NCBI GenBank assembly: GCA_910578805.1
Contig: CAJTRS010000031.1
Span: 8,908 to 22,336 of the forward strand
Source: an uncultured Muribaculaceae bacterium
GTDB taxonomy: Bacteria; Bacteroidota; Bacteroidia; Bacteroidales; Muribaculaceae
Length of the DNA: 13,429 nucleotides
Reading direction: 5' to 3'
Part shown: one piece after another, positions 1-7,485 of the stretch
Numbering within the stretch: the first letter of the stretch is position 1
How the letters are laid out: each line of letters begins with the position of its first letter
Notes under the pieces: generated by a model
What the model was told of the DNA's origin: nothing
Database searches by the model: none
Seen by the model: only the letters and a program-made list of their open reading frames with translations
Position numbers and translations under genes: made by a program

Positions 1-276
1 CGAAGGTTCCGCAGGCGGGCGCCGTTCGTTTTCCCATAGAGCCGGCTGCTGCATGTGACGGGCTATCTGTTCGTTGAGTCCGCGCAGATAGCCGCGTTGT
101 TCGGCCTCGGCTATCAGGGCCTCCGTGTCAGGAGTTTCCGGTGTCGGTTCAGGGGGTGTCGCATCGACCGAAGGTGCTGAGGCCTCTTCCGCCGCTGTAG
201 CTGTTGAGTTTCCGGTACTCTCTTCCATGGTTTCACCTGACTGCTGTGTGGGGGTGGTTTCGGGATAATCTTCCAT
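1..276 (-). CDS. Unrecognised hypothetical protein, N-terminal part, runs off the left edge
   Basis: I read an ATG at 276-274 and 92 open codons to the window edge, so the 3' end is missing. I do not recognise the family. The first 50 or so residues are acidic and rich in Thr, Pro, Ser and Glu (starting MEDYPETTPTQQSGE), which suggests a disordered N-terminus. From about residue 55 the sequence becomes helix-like and charged (AEAEQRGYLRGLNEQIARHM). There is no signal peptide or membrane segment in the visible part. There is no Shine-Dalgarno before the ATG, as is common in Bacteroidetes. A good -7 box (TAACTTTG, 340-333) about 55 bases upstream supports this frame and start over an overlapping Arg/Pro-rich frame. 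It is divergent from birA. Function is unknown. Confidence 0.6.
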   Translation of the reverse strand, partial: MEDYPETTPTQQSGETMEESTGNSTATAAEEASAPSVDATPPEPTPETPDTEALIAEAEQRGYLRGLNEQIARHMQQPALWENERRPPAEPS

Positions 277-332
277 AGTTTTGAAATTAAGCTTGTGATA
301 AGAAAAAAAATGTGTGTCTCTGTGTGATGGTG

Positions 333-360
333 CAAAGTTACGGCGGGGTCCGTGGCGCAA
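333..360 (-). promoter_or_regulatory. Bacteroidetes-type promoter for the left-edge gene
   Basis: On the minus strand TAACTTTG (340-333) matches the -7 consensus TAnnTTTG. A TTG lies 17 bases further upstream (360-358), slightly closer than the usual 19-21. Transcription would start near 326 and give a leader of about 50 bases before the ATG at 276. Confidence 0.45.
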
Positions 361-400
361 GTAAGCTGATTTGTCGTGTAGGAATGGGAAAAATAATCCG

Positions 401-408
401 TATTTTTG
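401..408 (+). promoter_or_regulatory. Possible -7 box for birA
   Basis: TATTTTTG matches TAnnTTTG and lies 35 bases before the ATG at 444. The nearest upstream TTTG (370-373) is 27 bases away, which is too far for a good -33 box, so only the -7 element is supported. If used, it rules out the upstream in-frame starts at 312 and 384. Confidence 0.35.
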
Positions 409-443
409 TAACGGATTTTATTGACAGTCTCATTTTTCATAAT

Positions 444-1205
444 ATGGATTCACAGCACATATCTCCGTCCTTGATCATTGTCCCGTCCTTGCCCTCCACC
501 AATGCCGCTATGGCTGCCGGTGCCTCCGGATATGCCCATGGCGATGCGCTGATGGCACGGGAGCAGACGGCAGGCCGTGGCCAGCGGGGCAATTCATGGG
601 AGGCCGTTCCGGACATGAACATAACCATGTCGGTCATGCTCCGTCACGACGGGCTTAAGGCATGTCATCAGTTTGTGGTGTCGGAAGCCGTGGCTGTGGC
701 CGTGGCGCAGATACTGGAGCGGTATCTCGGTTCCGGTTGCGGCATCTGTGTGAAATGGCCTAATGACATCTATGCCGGCGACCGCAAGATATGCGGAATC
801 CTGATTGAAAATGTGCTCTCCGGCGCGGGAATCATGCGCAGCGTGGCCGGAATCGGCATTAATGTCAATCAGGAGCGCTTTATGAGCGATGCGCCCAATC
901 CGGTGTCCATGTACAATCTGTCAGACCGTAATTTCGATATCGGTGAGGTGGCGTCGGCTGTGGTTGAGCGGGTGAAAGAGCTGTATGCCGACTATGTGGC
1001 CGGCGGTGATTACGGGTCGCTCCATAGCCTTTACTGCGGCATGCTGTGGAGGAGTCAGGGCTATCATGGTTACGTGGAAGCGGCTTCCGGAGCACGTTTT
1101 GAGGCCCGCATATCCGGTGTCGCTCTTACGGGACATATCTCTTTGGAGTTGCCCGATGGCACCGTACGCACTTATGCATTCAAGGAAATTTCCGCCATAC
1201 TCTGA
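444..1205 (+). CDS. birA: Biotin--[acetyl-CoA-carboxylase] ligase (BirA-type, no DNA-binding domain)
   Basis: This cytoplasmic enzyme activates biotin with ATP and attaches it to the lysine of biotin carboxyl carrier proteins. In the 253-residue product I see the early STN motif (residues 16-18), the biotin/AMP loop GRGQRGNSWE (about 46-55), the core motif KWPNDIYAGDRKICGILIE (about 105-123) and GIGINVNQ. A C-terminal segment of about 50 residues fits the small SH3-like domain. There is no N-terminal helix-turn-helix, so it is the monofunctional form and not a repressor of biotin genes. The frame is open back to 312, but I chose the ATG at 444 because family members begin about 15 residues before STN and because of the -7 box at 401. 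It stands alone, divergent from the left-edge gene. Confidence 0.93.
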   Translation: MDSQHISPSLIIVPSLPSTNAAMAAGASGYAHGDALMAREQTAGRGQRGNSWEAVPDMNITMSVMLRHDGLKACHQFVVSEAVAVAVAQILERYLGSGCGICVKWPNDIYAGDRKICGILIENVLSGAGIMRSVAGIGINVNQERFMSDAPNPVSMYNLSDRNFDIGEVASAVVERVKELYADYVAGGDYGSLHSLYCGMLWRSQGYHGYVEAASGARFEARISGVALTGHISLELPDGTVRTYAFKEISAIL

Positions 1206-1243
1206 CAGAATACTGTATAAATATTTATTATTATTTAAAATCT

Positions 1244-1279
1244 CCCCCAAATCGTTAATGAAAGTTAACGATTTGGGGG
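1244..1279. repeat. Perfect 15-bp inverted repeat overlapping a -33 box
   Basis: CCCCCAAATCGTTAA (1244-1258) pairs perfectly with TTAACGATTTGGGGG (1265-1279) around the loop TGAAAG. The right arm contains the TTTG (1272-1275) that serves as -33 of a plus-strand promoter, so the dyad could be an operator. It lies 38 bases after the birA stop and could also end the birA transcript, but it is followed by more G and then TAAAATTATG, not by a clean T-run. The role is unresolved. Confidence 0.7.
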
Positions 1280-1304
1280 GGGGGTAAAATTATGTTTATT
1301 TTTG
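1272..1304 (+). promoter_or_regulatory. Canonical Bacteroidetes promoter with a ten-G tract in its spacer
   Basis: TTTG (1272-1275), a 21-base spacer, then TATTTTTG (1297-1304) fit the Bacteroidetes consensus exactly. Ten consecutive G (1275-1284) make up half of the spacer. Transcription would start near 1309-1312. No plus-strand protein gene follows, so the product would be a short RNA or an antisense to the 3' end of the creatininase-family gene. Confidence 0.55.
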
Positions 1305-1308
1305 CAGT

Positions 1309-1408
1309 GCTGATAAAATAGAAGTGAATTCTTTTATCAGATTATTTTTAGTTCATAATAATTAGAATTACGGCGCTGATAGTGATATTCGCGCCGTAAC
1401 TCATTTTT
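1309..1408 (+). ncRNA. Candidate small RNA of about 100 bases
   Basis: Just downstream of the canonical promoter there are two hairpins and no reading frame. The first is CTGATAAAA (1310-1318) with TTTTATCAG (1332-1340), followed by ATTATTTTTAG. The second is TTACGGCGC (1368-1376) with GCGCCGTAA (1391-1399), followed by CTCATTTTT, which is terminator-like. An outer pair, GTTCATA (1351-1357) with TATGAAC (1410-1416), could enclose the second hairpin. The sRNA reading is inference from promoter plus terminator. The same hairpins could serve only as the 3' end of the minus-strand operon. Confidence 0.35.
1368..1399. terminator. GC-rich hairpin, probably a bidirectional terminator
   Basis: The 9-bp perfect stem TTACGGCGC / GCGCCGTAA has a 14-base loop. 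On the plus strand it is followed by CTCATTTTT, on the minus strand by TTCTAATTATT. It lies 32 bases beyond the stop of the creatininase-family gene, so it can end the long minus-strand operon and also any plus-strand transcript from the 1272 promoter. Confidence 0.55.
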
Positions 1409-1430
1409 ATATGAACTGATGTGTCAGTGC

Positions 1431-2231
1431 TTAACCGATCTTCTCATAAAGGTCGTCGCCCGAACATAGATCGCGGATCAGCAGGGCGTACTCTTCGGCA
1501 ATCCTGGAGGCGAATCGCGCGCCCTTTTCGGCGGTGGCTCCCATCGGAGAACCTATGCCTGTGTCATGGCTCACACGGTTCCATGCCCGAGGTATCCATG
1601 CGGTGCCTTTGCGGAGCGATTCGGCCTTGAAGCCGCCCGACTTGCCCTCGCCGGCATCGGCAAGATTTACCAGTTCGGGGTGATAGTGCATCATCACCGA
1701 GGTCTCCAGTTCATCGGCATGGTCTCCCGGAGCGTCGAAATATTCTTTGGCCGGAAGCACCTTGTACCACTCGCTGCATGCTATGAGCACATCGGGTATA
1801 TCCACTGCCAGATCGCGTATCATGTTTTTGAATCCGTTGCCGCCATGCCCGTTTATGATGACTATCCGTCGCACTCCTTGCCGGTGTAGTGACATGACAA
1901 TGTCGGTGAGCACGGCTTTCTGTGTCTCGTAGCGTGTGTGTACGCAGAATTTCAGTTCTCTTTGGCCCGGATTCTGGGAGCCGAGAGTCACCGGAGGCAT
2001 AACCATGGCGTATATCCCGTAACGGTCACGCGCCATTGCCGCCGAGTCCACGGCTATGTCATGGCTGAGTATGGCGTCGGTGAGGTAGGGCAGATGATAA
2101 TTGTGGGGTTCGGTGGCTCCCCACGGAAGCAGGGCTATACTGTAATCGATATGGCGTGTGGTTCCGTAATTGCTTATGCTCAGGTCTATATCTTTGTTCA
2201 TGTCGGTAGTGTTATGTGTCGTGTTACTCAT
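1431..2231 (-). CDS. Creatininase-family amidohydrolase, last gene of the sialic acid operon
   Basis: The 266-residue, leaderless (cytoplasmic) protein belongs to the creatininase family of metal-dependent amidohydrolases. These cut cyclic or linear C-N amide bonds. Visible motifs are GATEPHNYHLPYLTD (residues 38-52, with likely metal ligands E41, H43 and D52), NGHGGN (127-132, H129) and HADELETS (171-178). Length is typical of the family. The start codon overlaps the stop of the upstream esterase/mutarotase gene as ATGAGTAA, implying translational coupling. A second ATG ten codons in (2201) is the alternative start. The substrate cannot be read from sequence; creatinine is only the namesake. 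Position at the end of a sialic acid operon suggests an amide or lactam of an amino sugar (for example N-glycolyl or N-acetyl hexosamine), which is inference. Confidence 0.88.
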   Translation of the reverse strand: MSNTTHNTTDMNKDIDLSISNYGTTRHIDYSIALLPWGATEPHNYHLPYLTDAILSHDIAVDSAAMARDRYGIYAMVMPPVTLGSQNPGQRELKFCVHTRYETQKAVLTDIVMSLHRQGVRRIVIINGHGGNGFKNMIRDLAVDIPDVLIACSEWYKVLPAKEYFDAPGDHADELETSVMMHYHPELVNLADAGEGKSGGFKAESLRKGTAWIPRAWNRVSHDTGIGSPMGATAEKGARFASRIAEEYALLIRDLCSGDDLYEKIG

Positions 2232-5200
2232 ATGTTACATGTAGGGTTTCGGCTGTGCGTATGCGGGGCTTCAGTTCGCCGCCTATGAGGTAAAATCCGT
2301 TTTCGCTGTCGGCCACCATGGCTGCGCCGGCGCGTGCGGTCTCACTGTTCTCTCCGTGACATTCCCACTTGTCAGCCCTGGGGTGGAATCTGAGCATGCG
2401 GCCATTGAATCGGTACCATTCGGCAGGGTGTTGCAGATAGTCGGGAGCCTGGTTGCGCAGGGCCTCGAGAAATATGTCCTTGTTCACGCCGCCGCACACG
2501 GCTATTGTGCCGTCGCTCAGGGTGCATGCCGCGCCGCCGCCCGTCGATATCGGCTCGCCCGAATCCGGATCGACGGGTGCTTCTGTCGCATACCAGCGGT
2601 TTGAAGAGGGACTGTAACGCAGTCCGGCAGTCTCAAGTGTGGGTTCTTTCTTGCCATGGCGCGGTGCGAAGCCTCCCCACAGGTACAGGCATGTCCCTCC
2701 TGTGGCGTCGGCCGCCGCTGCCATCACAGGCTGCACTCGCGGATTTCCGGGCATATCCTTAAGTCGTTTCCATTTCGGTACATCGCTGTCGAGGTCTATC
2801 GCCATGAGGCTTGTGGAGGGCATGCCCGAAACATTTCCGCCGGCCGCATACACTTTGTTGCCTATGGCTGCTGCGGCCATGTTGTCCATAGGCTCAGGCA
2901 GCGGAGGCAGCTCTTTCAGTTGCGGTGTGCCGTCATCGTCTGTAGTCATTGATCTCACTTTTGCAGTGGGTCCCGTTTCGGTCACACCGCCTATGAGCAC
3001 CAGGCCATGATCGGAGGTCATAGCTGTGGCCCCGTAAGCCATGGGAGTGTCTATGGAGCCTATACGTTTCCACTGCATGGTGCTGGGGTCGGCGGCATAG
3101 ATACCGCGGTAATACCTCTTTTTGCTGTCCGGTGCCATAGGGCGCTCTGGAAAGTTACACCCTCCGGCCATTATCAGCCGGTTTCCGGCCTTTCCTGCAA
3201 ACGGTGCCGAAACACCGTATTCCAGGCCGGGTTCCAAGGTGAAATCGTCAGGATTGTCTGCCCCAATCTCGAATGTGGAGGCGGGCAGTTCCTCGCTGTT
3301 CACCAAATTGCCGTGGGAGTAAGGTTCCCAACCATATCTTACATATTGTGGTCTGTTTATGCTCATGTTGTGTATGATTATTGTGGAGTCGTTGGCCACG
3401 GTGGCTGTGGCGGGCTTGAACAGTCTGTCGGCTCCGGCTATCTCAAAAGTGCGGAGTTCGGTGCCTGACCGAGGGTGCATGCCGTGACCGTTGCTCATGG
3501 TGAGCGATATGCGGCCGCCGGTGGAGGTTGCGCGCACCGGCATGGGGCCTTCGGGTGTCAGGTTGGTGAAACCGTAGGTGTGATGGAGCGCCTGACGGGC
3601 GAGCCGTTGGCCCACTGGCCGTTTGTGGCGCGGGTGCACGTCAATGGAGTCGCCCAGATCGGAGCTTACGGCCATATGGCAGTCCGATACAGACTTGGCA
3701 AGCCGCCGCTGACTGTCACGGAACCGCGGCCACGACGGGCGTGAGATGCTGCTGAGCTGTACAAAATACACCGGCATGGCGTCATCGCCGAAATGGCGTC
3801 GCCAGCTGTCAGCCCAAAGCGGAAACAATGTCTCGTGGACCTCTATGTTGTGTGCGTTGCTCTCGCCCTGATACCATATCACCCCGGCTATGGGGAAATT
3901 GCCTAACGGACGTATGCCCGCGGCAAACAGATAGCCCGGCTCGTAAGGGTGGCGGTGTCCCGATTCCGGACTTCCGGTGTTTTCTCCGGCTCGTTGCTGC
4001 ACCCATGGCTGCACATAATCGTTGCGCCGCCAGTCAAGCAGTATTTCCGGAAGCCCTCTTTCGAGGGTATTTATGTCGGTCCATGCTTCTATGGGGGCAC
4101 CACCAGTGGCATTGCTTATTATTCCCACCGGCACTCTCAGACTATCGCGCAGCATCTTGGCGAAGTGATAGCCTACGGCCGAGAAGTGGCCTGCATTGTC
4201 GGGCGACAATGGTTGCCAGCGGGTAGGGGTGAAGTATCCGTTACGGTCGGTTTGCTCGAGTATGGTGTCGGGCCACAGACGGTTGTCCGTACGGGCCACC
4301 GGTTTCATGTCAAATATGCGCAGGCCATTGTCATTTGCCGTGGCGGACTCTGCGGCTCCCTCCTCCGATTCATTGAGGGTGAACTGCATGTTGCTTTGTC
4401 CCGAGGCGAGCCACACCTCTCCCGCAAGTATGTCGGTGAATGTCAGGGTATCCTTGCCGTCGGTCACGCAAAGGGTGTATGATGGGCCGGTAACCACGGG
4501 AGCGGTAATTACCCGCCAGTGCCCGCGGTTGTCAGTCAGCGTGCGGTAGCGATGGCCGTCGAGTGTCACGGTTATCTGCGAGCCGGCATCGGCTGTGCCC
4601 GATATGGTGAGCGGACGGTTGCGCTGGAGCACCATGCCGCTCTGATATACGGGCGCCATCTTCAGGCCGCCGTAATCACCCGTGATGCCGCTGTAAACTG
4701 TTGCGGCGAGCACACCGGCCCCTTCGGCATCGGGGTGTATCCCGTCGGGCATCAGATTCTGGCGGTCGCGCAGGCAGGAGTCGAAGTCTATGAGTTCGGC
4801 TCCGGTTATTGCTGCCACATTGTCTATGGCCTCCTGTATGGCCAGTCGCCAGTCGCGTGTGCCCGATTTGAATCTGAAATGTTTTGCTCCTATCGGAGTC
4901 AGGCGGGCTATGATCACCCTTACATCTGGATTACGTTGCCGGAAGTCTGAAATCAGTTGTACGTAATCGGTTATGAACTCATCGCCATAGTGGGGCCAGT
5001 CGCGGGGATCGGTGTCGTTGACACCAAGATGTATCACCGCGATGTCGGGGTTGAACTCTAAGGCTGCCTTATATTCGGGCAGATTGTTGTAGGGCCGGTG
5101 ACCGTGGCGGAGCAGGGTGGCTCCCGAATGTCCGAAATTACCCACCTCATAATCCTCTCCGAGCAGTCTGGCTAATTGTGAGGGATAGCTGTCGCGTTCT

Positions 5201-5325
5201 CGGTTTTCGAGCAGATAGCCGTAGGTGATGCTGTTGCCCACGCAGGCCACTCTGGTTTTTGTGCTTTTGGCTGACACGGGCATCGCCATGACTGCCATCA
5301 GGCATAGGAGCATAAAGCGTATCAT
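2224..5325 (-). CDS. Exported fusion: SGNH esterase, sialate O-acetylesterase and NanM-like kelch mutarotase
   Basis: This 1033-residue protein starts with a signal peptide (hydrophobic core, VSA just before K20), so it acts in the periplasm or outside the cell. Residues about 24-215 form an SGNH/GDSL hydrolase: GNS (S32), GHSG, GVND (101-104) and DGIHP (D194, H197). Residues about 218-690 form a sialate O-acetylesterase: ASGQSNM (S311), WYQGESN (484-490) and DVHPRHK (H564). Residues about 695-1033 form a kelch propeller of the cyclically permuted mutarotase (NanM-like) type: AGGCNFPERPM at 720, with Gly-Gly pairs near 721, 779, 829, 884, 945 and 1015, giving six blades. It would strip O-acetyl groups from sialic acids and speed anomer interconversion before uptake. 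Its ATG overlaps the epimerase stop as ATGA. NanS proteins with two esterase domains are known in Bacteroidetes; the added propeller is the unusual part. Confidence 0.9.
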   Translation of the reverse strand: MIRFMLLCLMAVMAMPVSAKSTKTRVACVGNSITYGYLLENRERDSYPSQLARLLGEDYEVGNFGHSGATLLRHGHRPYNNLPEYKAALEFNPDIAVIHLGVNDTDPRDWPHYGDEFITDYVQLISDFRQRNPDVRVIIARLTPIGAKHFRFKSGTRDWRLAIQEAIDNVAAITGAELIDFDSCLRDRQNLMPDGIHPDAEGAGVLAATVYSGITGDYGGLKMAPVYQSGMVLQRNRPLTISGTADAGSQITVTLDGHRYRTLTDNRGHWRVITAPVVTGPSYTLCVTDGKDTLTFTDILAGEVWLASGQSNMQFTLNESEEGAAESATANDNGLRIFDMKPVARTDNRLWPDTILEQTDRNGYFTPTRWQPLSPDNAGHFSAVGYHFAKMLRDSLRVPVGIISNATGGAPIEAWTDINTLERGLPEILLDWRRNDYVQPWVQQRAGENTGSPESGHRHPYEPGYLFAAGIRPLGNFPIAGVIWYQGESNAHNIEVHETLFPLWADSWRRHFGDDAMPVYFVQLSSISRPSWPRFRDSQRRLAKSVSDCHMAVSSDLGDSIDVHPRHKRPVGQRLARQALHHTYGFTNLTPEGPMPVRATSTGGRISLTMSNGHGMHPRSGTELRTFEIAGADRLFKPATATVANDSTIIIHNMSINRPQYVRYGWEPYSHGNLVNSEELPASTFEIGADNPDDFTLEPGLEYGVSAPFAGKAGNRLIMAGGCNFPERPMAPDSKKRYYRGIYAADPSTMQWKRIGSIDTPMAYGATAMTSDHGLVLIGGVTETGPTAKVRSMTTDDDGTPQLKELPPLPEPMDNMAAAAIGNKVYAAGGNVSGMPSTSLMAIDLDSDVPKWKRLKDMPGNPRVQPVMAAAADATGGTCLYLWGGFAPRHGKKEPTLETAGLRYSPSSNRWYATEAPVDPDSGEPISTGGGAACTLSDGTIAVCGGVNKDIFLEALRNQAPDYLQHPAEWYRFNGRMLRFHPRADKWECHGENSETARAGAAMVADSENGFYLIGGELKPRIRTAETLHVTYE

Positions 5326-6509
5326 CGCAGTATCCCGTCGATTATCATGCTGCTCTTTATAAGCATGCGGGGTATGTGGAACGGGCCTTTGAACAGGTTG
5401 CCTTTGGCCGGCTGTGCCACAGTGCCGTCACGGTGCAGGTAGCCGAACCATTCGCCGTAGGTCTCGTCAGGCAGATGCTCATATGTCCAACAGTCGGCCA
5501 GCTCGTGCATTTCCAGATAGCGGGTGTCGCCGGTGGCCTCGTAGGCATAGAGAGTCGCTATCATTGCCTCGGTCTGGGGCCACCAGAATTTCATGTCCTG
5601 CGAGTAGTCCTGGGCGGGAAATCTCTTGCAGTCTCGGAAATTGATTATACCGCCGAACTCATCGTCCCAGCCCCACTCCCAGCTCCAGTCGAGTATCTGT
5701 AGCCCGAGCTGCTTGATATTTTCGTCCCAGCCACGGTGTTTCGACTCCTCCAGCAGGAACCAGGCGGTCTCTATGCAGTGGCCGGGGTTGATGACACGGC
5801 CGTTGAGCGTGTCGATAAGTTCACCCTCCGGTCCGGTCATCTCGAGCAGAGCCTTGTATTCGGGGTGGAGGAAGTAGCGCCTGAGGGCATCGATTGATTC
5901 ATCGATCTGACGGTCGAGCATCGGGTCGGCTATGGCACGGCGTATGCAGGCCGCCGTATTTATGAGTATCATGGTTATGGAGTGGCCGCGGGTCTGCTGT
6001 GCGGGCAGATATTTTGGCTCAAGTATCCCCGGGGTGTTGATGAACCGGATTATGTCGCCGAACAGACGTAATGCCTTGCGTGCATACTCTTTGTCGCCCG
6101 TGGCCATGGAGTATTCGCTCATTGCTATGGCGGCGAAGCATTCCGAAAACACGTAGCGGCGCTTGCGCAGAGGACGCCCGTCGGCTGTCACCTCGAAATA
6201 CATGCGGCCGTCACTGTCGAAGCAGTGGGCCTCTATGAAATCCAGACAGCTGCGGGCCATATCCAGATATTCCGGCCGTTTCTCTATGTTGTTGTAGGCA
6301 AATGAATACACATAGGCGCATCGTCCCTGAAACCACACCGACTTGGTGCCGTCCATCAGGTTGCCTTTACGGTCAAGGCAGGTATATACGCCTCCGTTTA
6401 TCCTGTCAAGGCCGTGACTGAGCCAGAAGGGCAGTATGTCGGTGGTAAGGTCGGACTTGTATCTCGATTGTCTGTTGAGCAGATATGCTTTGGTATCGGA
6501 ATTCCACAT
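5322..6509 (-). CDS. N-acylglucosamine 2-epimerase (ManNAc to GlcNAc)
   Basis: The 395-residue cytoplasmic protein matches the AGE / renin-binding protein family, an alpha/alpha barrel that interconverts N-acetylmannosamine and N-acetylglucosamine. Family landmarks are WFQGR (59-63), NPGHCIETAW (241-250, H244), WWPQTEA (309-315) and FHIPR (377-381, H378). The two histidines correspond to the pair implicated in catalysis in this family. Length is normal. The ATG lies 5 bases after the lyase stop, and its own stop overlaps the next start as ATGA. In the Bacteroides-type pathway this step replaces the ManNAc kinase plus ManNAc-6-P epimerase of enterobacteria, and GlcNAc is then phosphorylated by a kinase that is not in this window. 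Confidence 0.93.
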   Translation of the reverse strand: MWNSDTKAYLLNRQSRYKSDLTTDILPFWLSHGLDRINGGVYTCLDRKGNLMDGTKSVWFQGRCAYVYSFAYNNIEKRPEYLDMARSCLDFIEAHCFDSDGRMYFEVTADGRPLRKRRYVFSECFAAIAMSEYSMATGDKEYARKALRLFGDIIRFINTPGILEPKYLPAQQTRGHSITMILINTAACIRRAIADPMLDRQIDESIDALRRYFLHPEYKALLEMTGPEGELIDTLNGRVINPGHCIETAWFLLEESKHRGWDENIKQLGLQILDWSWEWGWDDEFGGIINFRDCKRFPAQDYSQDMKFWWPQTEAMIATLYAYEATGDTRYLEMHELADCWTYEHLPDETYGEWFGYLHRDGTVAQPAKGNLFKGPFHIPRMLIKSSMIIDGILR

Positions 6510-6514
6510 GGCTT

Positions 6515-7438
6515 TTAAAGTTTATTGCATCGGTTGAAAAAGGCTATAGCCTCCAGTTCGGCTTTCATGGCTGTCTCTTCGGCGGGTGTTATGTTCCGGA
6601 ACGGAGTGCGGTTGGGTCCTAAGTCAAGGCCTATAAGTTTCATGATTCGCTTGCCGCCCACTATGTTGCCGCGGTAGCGGCATATCACGTTGATAACCTC
6701 CTGGGCGAAGTTCTGGTGTTCGCGTGCGGCCTCTATGTCGCCGCGGTCCCAGGCATCGATTATGGCGGTGAGCTCGCGGCCGTTGTAATTGGTGGTGCCG
6801 CCGATGCCGCCGCGCGCTCCGCCCATGGCGAGAGAGGGGAGTATTGTCTCGTCCTGCCCGTGGAGCATGTCGAATCGGCCGTCCTTGTACAGGCGGCACT
6901 GGTTGTATTCGTATATGCTCTCAAAAGTGTATTTTATGCCGGCAAAGTTGGGTACACGGCCGTCAACGGCTTCAAGCAGTGTGGTCATTGACAGATATGC
7001 GCCGTTGAATGCCGGTATGTGGTAGTAGTAGAACGGCAGTTCGGGTGCGCCCGAGGCTATCTCCGCTATGTATTCTACCAACTCCTCCACACGGCCTATT
7101 CTGGGGAATGGGGGAGCCATGGCGCCTATGCCCCATGCGCCTGCCTCGGCGGCATGACGGGCCAGTTCCCGGCTTGCACGCGCACAGCAGCTGCCCACAT
7201 GCACTATCACCTTGAAGCCCACGGGCGCGGCTTTTATCCATGCCTCGGCAAGGAGCTTGCGTTCATCGTCGGTTAGCAGATATCCTTCGCCCGACGAGCC
7301 GTTGATAAACACTCCTTTCAGGCCGTTTTTCTCAAGCATGGCCGCATAGGCGGGTATCGGTTCAAGGTTCACATCGCCTGTGGCGGTAAAGGGTGTGAAC
7401 GGGGCGTCGATCAGCCCCTGTATCTTTTCGAATTCCAT
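6515..7438 (-). CDS. nanA: N-acetylneuraminate lyase
   Basis: The 307-residue aldolase would split N-acetylneuraminate into N-acetylmannosamine and pyruvate in the cytoplasm. It is a DapA-family TIM barrel. I see GSSGEGYLLTDDER (47-60, pyruvate carboxylate loop), YYYHIP (137-142, with the catalytic tyrosine at about 139) and GIKYTFESIYEYN (167-179), where K169 is the Schiff-base lysine. The GIKYT context and the YYHIP motif favour sialic acid lyase over dihydrodipicolinate synthase. The frame stays open upstream to 8254 through the transporter gene, but that stretch is His/Arg-rich out-of-frame sequence. MEFEKIQGLIDAPFTPF at 7438 is the natural start. It lies 47 bases after the transporter stop and 5 bases before the epimerase. 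Confidence 0.93.
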   Translation of the reverse strand: MEFEKIQGLIDAPFTPFTATGDVNLEPIPAYAAMLEKNGLKGVFINGSSGEGYLLTDDERKLLAEAWIKAAPVGFKVIVHVGSCCARASRELARHAAEAGAWGIGAMAPPFPRIGRVEELVEYIAEIASGAPELPFYYYHIPAFNGAYLSMTTLLEAVDGRVPNFAGIKYTFESIYEYNQCRLYKDGRFDMLHGQDETILPSLAMGGARGGIGGTTNYNGRELTAIIDAWDRGDIEAAREHQNFAQEVINVICRYRGNIVGGKRIMKLIGLDLGPNRTPFRNITPAEETAMKAELEAIAFFNRCNKL

Positions 7439-7485
7439 AATTGTTAAAAAGAGATTGGCGTTAATGGACTTTGTGAAATGTTTGG

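Noticed and set aside
114..440. Minus-strand 108-residue frame overlapping the left-edge gene
   Set aside because: Low-complexity Arg/Pro/His-rich out-of-frame reading. The frame beginning at 276 has a proper promoter and stays open to the edge.
312..443. Upstream extension of birA
   Set aside because: The extra 44 residues match no BirA domain, and the region holds promoter boxes for both directions. The ATG at 444 gives the usual distance to STN.
1415..1428. Small hairpin ACTGA-TGTG-TCAGT at the end of the creatininase-family gene
   Set aside because: Five pairs only, likely by chance. The nearby 9-bp GC-rich hairpin is the better terminator.
2356..4950. Many plus-strand frames of 60-177 residues opposite the esterase/mutarotase gene
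   Set aside because: They are antisense shadows of a long gene in GC-rich DNA, without recognisable domains or start signals.
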